From Cafeteria roenbergensis (taxonomy: Eukaryota; Sar; Bigyra; Bicosoecida; Cafeteriaceae), in assembly GCA_008330645.1 (NCBI GenBank), contig VLTN01000057.1, forward strand, positions 174,013-238,012: a stretch of 64,000 nt of DNA, in the 5' to 3' direction. Under the pieces are notes generated by a model. It did not search any database, was not told the origin of the DNA, and saw only the letters and a list, made by a program, of their open reading frames with translations. Numbering within the stretch: position 1 is the first letter of the stretch; every line of letters begins with the position of its first letter. The translations under genes were made by a program, and so were the position numbers. Positions 58,701-64,000 of the stretch are shown piece by piece.

Positions 58701-61700
58701 GGGACACGGACCTCACGAAGCCGGCCAGCGCTGGGCCCATCGACCTCGGCGGGGAGGCGGCTGCCGCCATTGCCGCTGGCGGCTCGCACAGCGCCGTGAT
58801 CACCACAAGGGGGGCGCTGTTCACATTCGGGCTGGGATTCTCCGGCCAGCTAGGGCACGGCTCCCAGGCCGACGTCGGAATCGAGAACAGGCCAGTGGCG
58901 CAGTTTGGTCGGGTACAGCTGGGCGGCGCTCGCGCAGCTGCAGTTGCCTGCGGCCGAACCCACACACTGCTGCTGCTGGAAGACGGCACGGTGCGGGCGT
59001 TTGGCAGACCCCTCAACGGCAAGCTTGGCTACGGCGACGACACGGGCAGGGGCGCCAGGCCACAATCCACGCCCAACATCACGGCGCCCGTGCCGGTGGG
59101 CGGGCCAGCGATTGCAGTGGCTGCGGGCAACGAACACAGCGCCGTGGTGCTGGCGGACGGGACGCTTCGCGCCTTTGGAGACGCGAGCTACGGCCAGCTC
59201 GGCTACGGCAGCGCCGACGACGTGGGCGGGCAGAACAACCCGTCGCCTGCCGCGGCGGGCCCCGTCCCCACCGGCGGCGCGGCCGTCGCTGTGGCCTGCG
59301 GATTCGTCCACACGCTGGTGCTCATGAACGATGGAACCGTTGTTGGCACTGGTGACAACTCTGTCGGCCAGCTGGGCGTTCCCGGGCTTTCCTCTGTGGG
59401 GAGAACATCCGCGACCCTTCCGTCTGCCGTGGGTCGGGCACAGCTGGGCGGCCGTGCGGTCGCCGTGGCTGCGGGCGGCGCCTGGACGGACACGAACGCA
59501 ATCAGCGCGGTAGTGCTGGAGGACGGCACGCTGCTCACCTTCGGCACCAACGCAAACAGTGCGCTGGGGGTCAGCGGCCTGCTTGCAATCGGGAGCACTG
59601 ACAAGTGGGCGATTCCATCGCTCAAGAGCGTCAGGAGCGTGGTGCTCACAGACGCCCCCCCGGACCGGCCCCTCACGCGGCCCCTCGAGGCCCTCCCGCC
59701 CTTCCTGCTGGCCCTGGGATCCCCCTCCCTGCCCGAGCCTCTCGAGTCCGCGGACGTCAGCGGGCTCGCCGGCCTGCGGGCGCTGCCGTCCGGCGACGCC
59801 CCGCTCACCAGTGGCGTGCACTATTTCGACGGCACCTTCGTCAGCTCCCTCCCGCTCGCCGCCAGCGCCACCAAGCAGCAGTGCCCGACGCTCGGCTCCG
59901 GCGCCTTCCTGGCCTCCCTGCAGTCGGTCTGCGACCTCTCAGCCGCGCGCATGTGGGACGCCTTCGACGCCGCGCCCGTCGTCGCCAACACCTCGCTGTC
60001 GGTCAACGGCGCGCCGACGGCCGATCTTGGAACCGGAGACGACCCACTGCGGCCGTGTGGTTGAGCGTCGGCGGCTGGTTCGAGTGGGCCGCGCTGCTGC
60101 TGGGGGAGGGGTCCGCGGGGGGCGCTGCGGAGGCGGCGGCGTGCGCGCGGGCGACGAGGTCAAGTATCCTCACGAGCTGTGGGGCGGCGGTTTCGTGTCG
60201 GCAGAGCTGAGGACGTCGGTGATGCCGGCGGGCGTGGGCGCGCTGCCGTTCTGCCGGCTGTGGTCGCTCACGGAGCTGCGGTGCCACGGCCGCGTCCCGG
60301 GCATCGCGGGCGGCGAGGCGGGGGCGGTGCTGACCGTGTCGGCGCAGTGCTCGCCGCTGCAGTTCCGCGTGGCTCTGCCGGTGGCCTACAGGTTCCCTGG
60401 GGCAGAGGTGGCGTCGGCGCGCCTCGAGGGCGCTGACGGCGCCACGCTGCGGGTGGCGGGCCGCGGTTTCGCGCTGAGCGAGCCAGCTCTGCTCGCAGTG
60501 AGCGTGGCGGGGTCCGGCGACTGTGGGCCTGTGGTGCGGCGCAGTGACTCGGAGGTGACGTGCGCGCTCGGCGCCGGGACGGGCGTCGGCCGGGCTGTGA
60601 CGCTGCGGGTGGGGGGCAGCACCGCGCCCGGCTCTGCCAACGTCAGCTTCCCCGGACCCGAAATCACCGGCGTGTCGCCAGCGGTTGTCAGGGCGGGGCA
60701 CAAACGCGTCAACTTCACCGTCACGGGCAGGAACCTGCTGCTGACGTCCGTGCAACCACCGCCCACAGAGGCCGGGGGCGACGCCTCGGCCGACCCCGAC
60801 GCCGAGCTGGCGGCGGCCGCTGCTCGCGGGGGCGCGCTTTGGATCGGGGGAGAGCTCTGCCGGACAGAGCTGCGCGTGGTAGAGCCGGGCACCGAGGTGA
60901 TGTGCGTGGGGTTCGACGCGCCGGAAGAGTGGCCGGATCCGGGCACCGTGCGGCTATCCGTTGCAGGTCAAATGGCGGTCAGCCAGCCGGGGCTGTTTCG
61001 CACCAGCCAGCGGCCGCGGGTGGACGCGGCCGTGGCCTCGGTGCTGTTCAACCAGCTGACAAGCGGCAGCGGCAGCGGCAGCGGCAGCGGCAGCGGTGGC
61101 ATTGACGACGACGACGTTCGTGCGGAGCTGCGGCCAGGCAGCCTGGTCACCATCGTCGGCTCCACGCTGGCCGAGTTCGTCGGCCGTGGTCGAGTCAGAG
61201 TGACCGTCGGCGGGGTCGCTGTCAGTCGCGTCAACTTCAGTCGAATCGCTGAGCACATCGTCGAAGTGGCTCTGCCGGACGGCATCAAGGGCAGAGCCAG
61301 CGTAGTGGCGACGTCGCCTATGGGCTTGCGGTCGAGCGACGCGCCCCTCGCCGCAGACGTCGCCGTCACGATGGCGCCGCCGGTAGTGGTGTCCGCGCTA
61401 GTGATTCAGCCGGGCAGCGGGCTGGCAGAGCCGTGGCTGCCCGTCCCCGCAGCAGCAGCAGCAGCAGCAGCAGCCACGGGCGGGAGCGAGGCTGCTGCCG
61501 TGAACGCGAGCGTGCTGCTGACCGGGCGCGGTTTCGCGCGCACCGGGGTGTCAGGCATCCGCGTGGGTCCGCTGGACTGCGTGGACGTCGCGGTCGCGAA
61601 CGACACCGCGCTGGGGTGCACCGTGACGGGCGTGGAGCGGCTTCGAGGGCTCTTCCCGGGGGAGGAGGACGCGGCCCTGCCCGCGCAGCTGAACGTGTCC

Positions 61701-64000
61701 GTTGAGTGGCCGGAAGCTGGCCACCGGGTGACGTCGCCCCACGCGGCAGTGCTGCCAGAGTGGCCGCCGGATGTGACGGGCGTGACCCCGGCGACAGCGG
61801 CCCCGGGCGACGACGTCGTGGTCGTGGGCCGCTGGCTGGGGCGGTCTGCCGACCGGGCGGGGACAGCGACCGTCGGCGGCGTCGCGTGCGGGCCCAGTCA
61901 GTGGCTGTCCTCGTCCGCGCTGCGTTGCACGGTGCCAGCTGACGCCCGGCTGGACTCGATGCCGGACCGTGACGGCGACGCCCTGCACCTCCGTTTCACT
62001 TCCATCACTGGCCTGTCAGTCGTGCGTCCCCGCGCAATCAGGCTGTTGGGGTCCGTCGCGGCGTCGCTCGTCGGCGCTGACGGCGGCGGGCTGGACCCCA
62101 ATGCGACGCTCATCGCCCTGCCTTCGGCCGACGGGTCCGTGATCGCCATCACGGCAGAGTCAGCTGACAGGTCCCTCGCCATCGCGGTCGTTGGGCTCGG
62201 CGCCCAGGAGTGCGGGTTCGACGCGGCCGCGGGCGCCGCTGGTGCCGCTGGGCCGGCAGGGGCGGGCACGGGCACTGAGGCGGCCGGTGGGGCAGGAGCG
62301 ACGTCAGCGTCGCCGTCAGCGGCACAAGGCGCCGGTGCTGCCGTGCTGGTGGGTGTGTCGCGGCAGTCTGTGCCGAGAAACGTCTCGGTGATGCACTTTC
62401 CGGGAATCGGCGTCAAGGCTACCGTTTCGGCACTGCGGTTTCGCTGCGACCCTGGTGCTCGTCGGCAATCGCCGGGCAGTCGTACGCCAGTCGCAACGTG
62501 TCCGTTGCGATCCCTCCGTCAACGTCAGCTGGACGGCCTTCGCCGTGCGCGTCGTTCAGACTCCGCTCGCCGTGGACCCGACTCCGCTCCCGCCATCAAC
62601 GCCACCGTCACGATGGACCCGCCGCTGGGGCCGGCCATGGCCGCGCTCGTGGCCGACAGGCTGCTCTGCCAGGCGGCGCTGGTCAGCGGCGCCACGGGCG
62701 CGGTGGCCGCGTCCTTGTCAGCCGCCGTGGTGGCTCTGCCAGGGGCAGCGGGGCGAGTGTGGGTCGCCAGCTTCGCGGCTCTGCCGCTGACCTTCATCGA
62801 GGCGGGGGGGTCCTTCGCCGTGCGTGCCGGGTGTACGTGGTCGCCGACCAGCCAGGAGATGGCTCTGCCGGAGCTGACCAACCGCGTGGCGCGGCTGCGG
62901 ACGCACGTGGTTGCGGTCGACCCCCGGGCGGGCGTGGGGCCCTCGGGGAGTTTTTGCTCCTGCCCGGGGTCACTTCGGTCCGTGCGGTTTCAGGTTGACG
63001 CCGGTCTCACCGAGGTCAGCGGCCTGCGAGACGGACGCTTGGCGCGGCACCGCCGACCGGTGCGTGCCTCGAGCCAGCATCCGCCTATGGAGCAGGCGCG
63101 GCCAGCAGCCCCCGGCGCTGCCAGAAGCCAGAAGCGGCGGCGAGAACTGTGCGCGGCCGCGGCGCTCCGGCCGCTGGCGCCGAGCCGAGGCCTCCGCCGC
63201 CGGTGCTGCGGGTTTTCACCGCACGAAGTCGCTCTGCTTGAGCGTGCTCTGCCGTCGTGCTTCCTGCGGCTGAGCGGGAGCGACATTCAGGCCTCTGCCG
63301 GCCGTCAGCGAGGCACGCTGGGGCTGGCGCTGTCGGCTGACAACGGGTGGGGCGGCCACCGTGCCCGTTGGCGTGAGCGGCGTCGGGGCCGGGACGGTGT
63401 CCGTCGAGTGCTCCGCGTGGGGCGGGCTGCAGCGGTGGTCGTCGACGTCGTCCGTCGCGCTGCGGGCAGGCACGCTGCGCATGGCCGTTGCGCCGGCGTT
63501 TGCCGGGGACGACGGGTTGGCCGGCCGGCAGATGGTGCTGTCCAGCGGTGGGGGCAGCTTCGCGGCGGTGCCGGCCGTGGAGCTGCGCGCGGTGGTGGCG
63601 GAGGCGCCGGCGTGGACTGTGGCCAACGCGGGGGGCATCAGCTGCGGCGTGGCCGTGGCCGCTCTGCCGTCGTCGACGACGCAGTCTGGGACGACCACGC
63701 GGTTCTTCGCGTCTGTTCGGGCCGGCCCGACTGGGGCCATAGTTGGGGTCGTATTAGACGCGCTGGGCCTTGTGGGCGTCGCGAACTACCCGCAGCTGGG
63801 GCAGCCGGTGGCGTTCAGCCTGCAGTGCGAGCACCCCAACGCGGGCCAGCTGCCGCCCGTGCGGGTGGACACGGAGCTGGTGGGGCTGCGCGCGGCATGG
63901 GGGCGCGCGTCCCGGCAGAGCTTCGTGCCCGACGTCGGCGCAGTGGGAGCCGTTCGGACGTGGAGGTGTTCACCGGCGACGGCCGGCCGCTGGCAGTGCC
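55757..64000 (+). CDS. Secreted or membrane protein with 14 RCC1 repeats and IPT/TIG domains (frame-disrupted, 3' partial)
   Basis: The ATG at 55757 (GCTCCCATGG context) opens a frame to a TGA at 60062. After a short head comes a hydrophobic signal-type helix (APALLVLLALAAARALA). An N-glycosylation-rich region follows (NET, NGT, NAS, NTT, NAT). From about 57120 to 59580 I count 14 RCC1 repeats (for example VSMGSEHTLVLSDEGAVFAF followed by GANGQGQLGNG), enough for two seven-bladed propellers. Protein-like sequence continues in another frame (VWLSVGGWFEWAALLLGEG, 60050-60110). From about 60150 it continues in the third frame with IPT/TIG-type repeats (PEITGVSPAVVRAG; PDVTGVTPATAAPGDDVVVV) to about 62430. 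Frame changes recur near 62430-62560 and 63345. The gene runs past the right edge. No GTGAG/GCAG pair explains the breaks, so they are real lesions or assembly indels at G/C runs. An extracellular recognition or adhesion role is inferred. Confidence 0.75.

Overview
This is nuclear DNA from a GC-rich, intron-containing eukaryote, about 70% GC by eye. Spliceosomal introns, Sec61 alpha, ribosomal protein eS10, an SWR1-type remodeler, a U5 snRNP GYF protein and a nuclear-lamin homologue rule out a prokaryote or virus. A SHIPPO-repeat protein and a large CH-domain protein suggest a flagellated cell. A free-living flagellated protist is the best fit. A high-GC stramenopile such as a bicosoecid is only a guess. 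I saw no rRNA, tRNA, CRISPR array, viral gene or transposon ORF.

Layout, left to right: the 3' end of an unknown gene (1-228, +); a PH/coiled-coil gene (905-3649, -); a 4,405-residue SWR1-family ATPase with an unusual F-box-like and beta-helix tail (4232-17449, +); a SHIPPO protein (17945-18718, -); a TRMT61-type tRNA methyltransferase (19152-20786, +); an RCC1-repeat protein (21179-23209, -). Then come three genes in the same direction: CutC (23489-24569), cyclophilin PPIL3 (24932-25808) and RRP36 (26317-27288). An acidic hypothetical gene (28230-29598, -) is divergent from Sec61 alpha (29840-32147, +). A 1,712-residue coiled-coil gene (32965-38103, -) and the U5 snRNP protein LIN1/CD2BP2 (39593-41731, -) follow. 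LIN1 is divergent from eS10 (42086-43222, +). Next are an ankyrin gene (about 43485-44914, -) and a lamin-like intermediate-filament gene (45288-48019, -), divergent from a multi-CH-domain gene (48517-55181, +). The last gene is secreted or membrane-bound, with 14 RCC1 repeats and IPT/TIG domains. It starts at 55757, carries frame breaks, and runs off the right edge.

Several gene models were rebuilt by splicing. Every confident intron has a GTGAG donor and a GCAG acceptor, and several lie at or just after the start codon (Sec61 alpha, PPIL3, the CH gene). All 16 complete 3' ends use TGA.

The most striking signal is at DNA level. Large accessory-rich genes (SWR1, coiled-coil, CH, RCC1) are peppered with a few iterated short motifs: GCTCTGCC/GGCAGAGC, whose full form is a 16-bp palindrome; CGGTTTCG/CGAAACCG; the palindrome GTCAGCTGAC; and AACTGC hexamer runs. 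They occur on both strands and in different reading frames, far above base-composition expectation. Many fill low-complexity insertions that split known domains. Compact housekeeping genes almost lack them. This resembles highly iterated motifs known from some bacteria, and I know of no described eukaryotic counterpart. Other notable items are the lamin homologue, the SWR1/F-box/beta-helix fusion with a duplicated acidic segment, a 44-bp array at the lamin 3' end, and a perfect 11-bp hairpin between two convergent genes.
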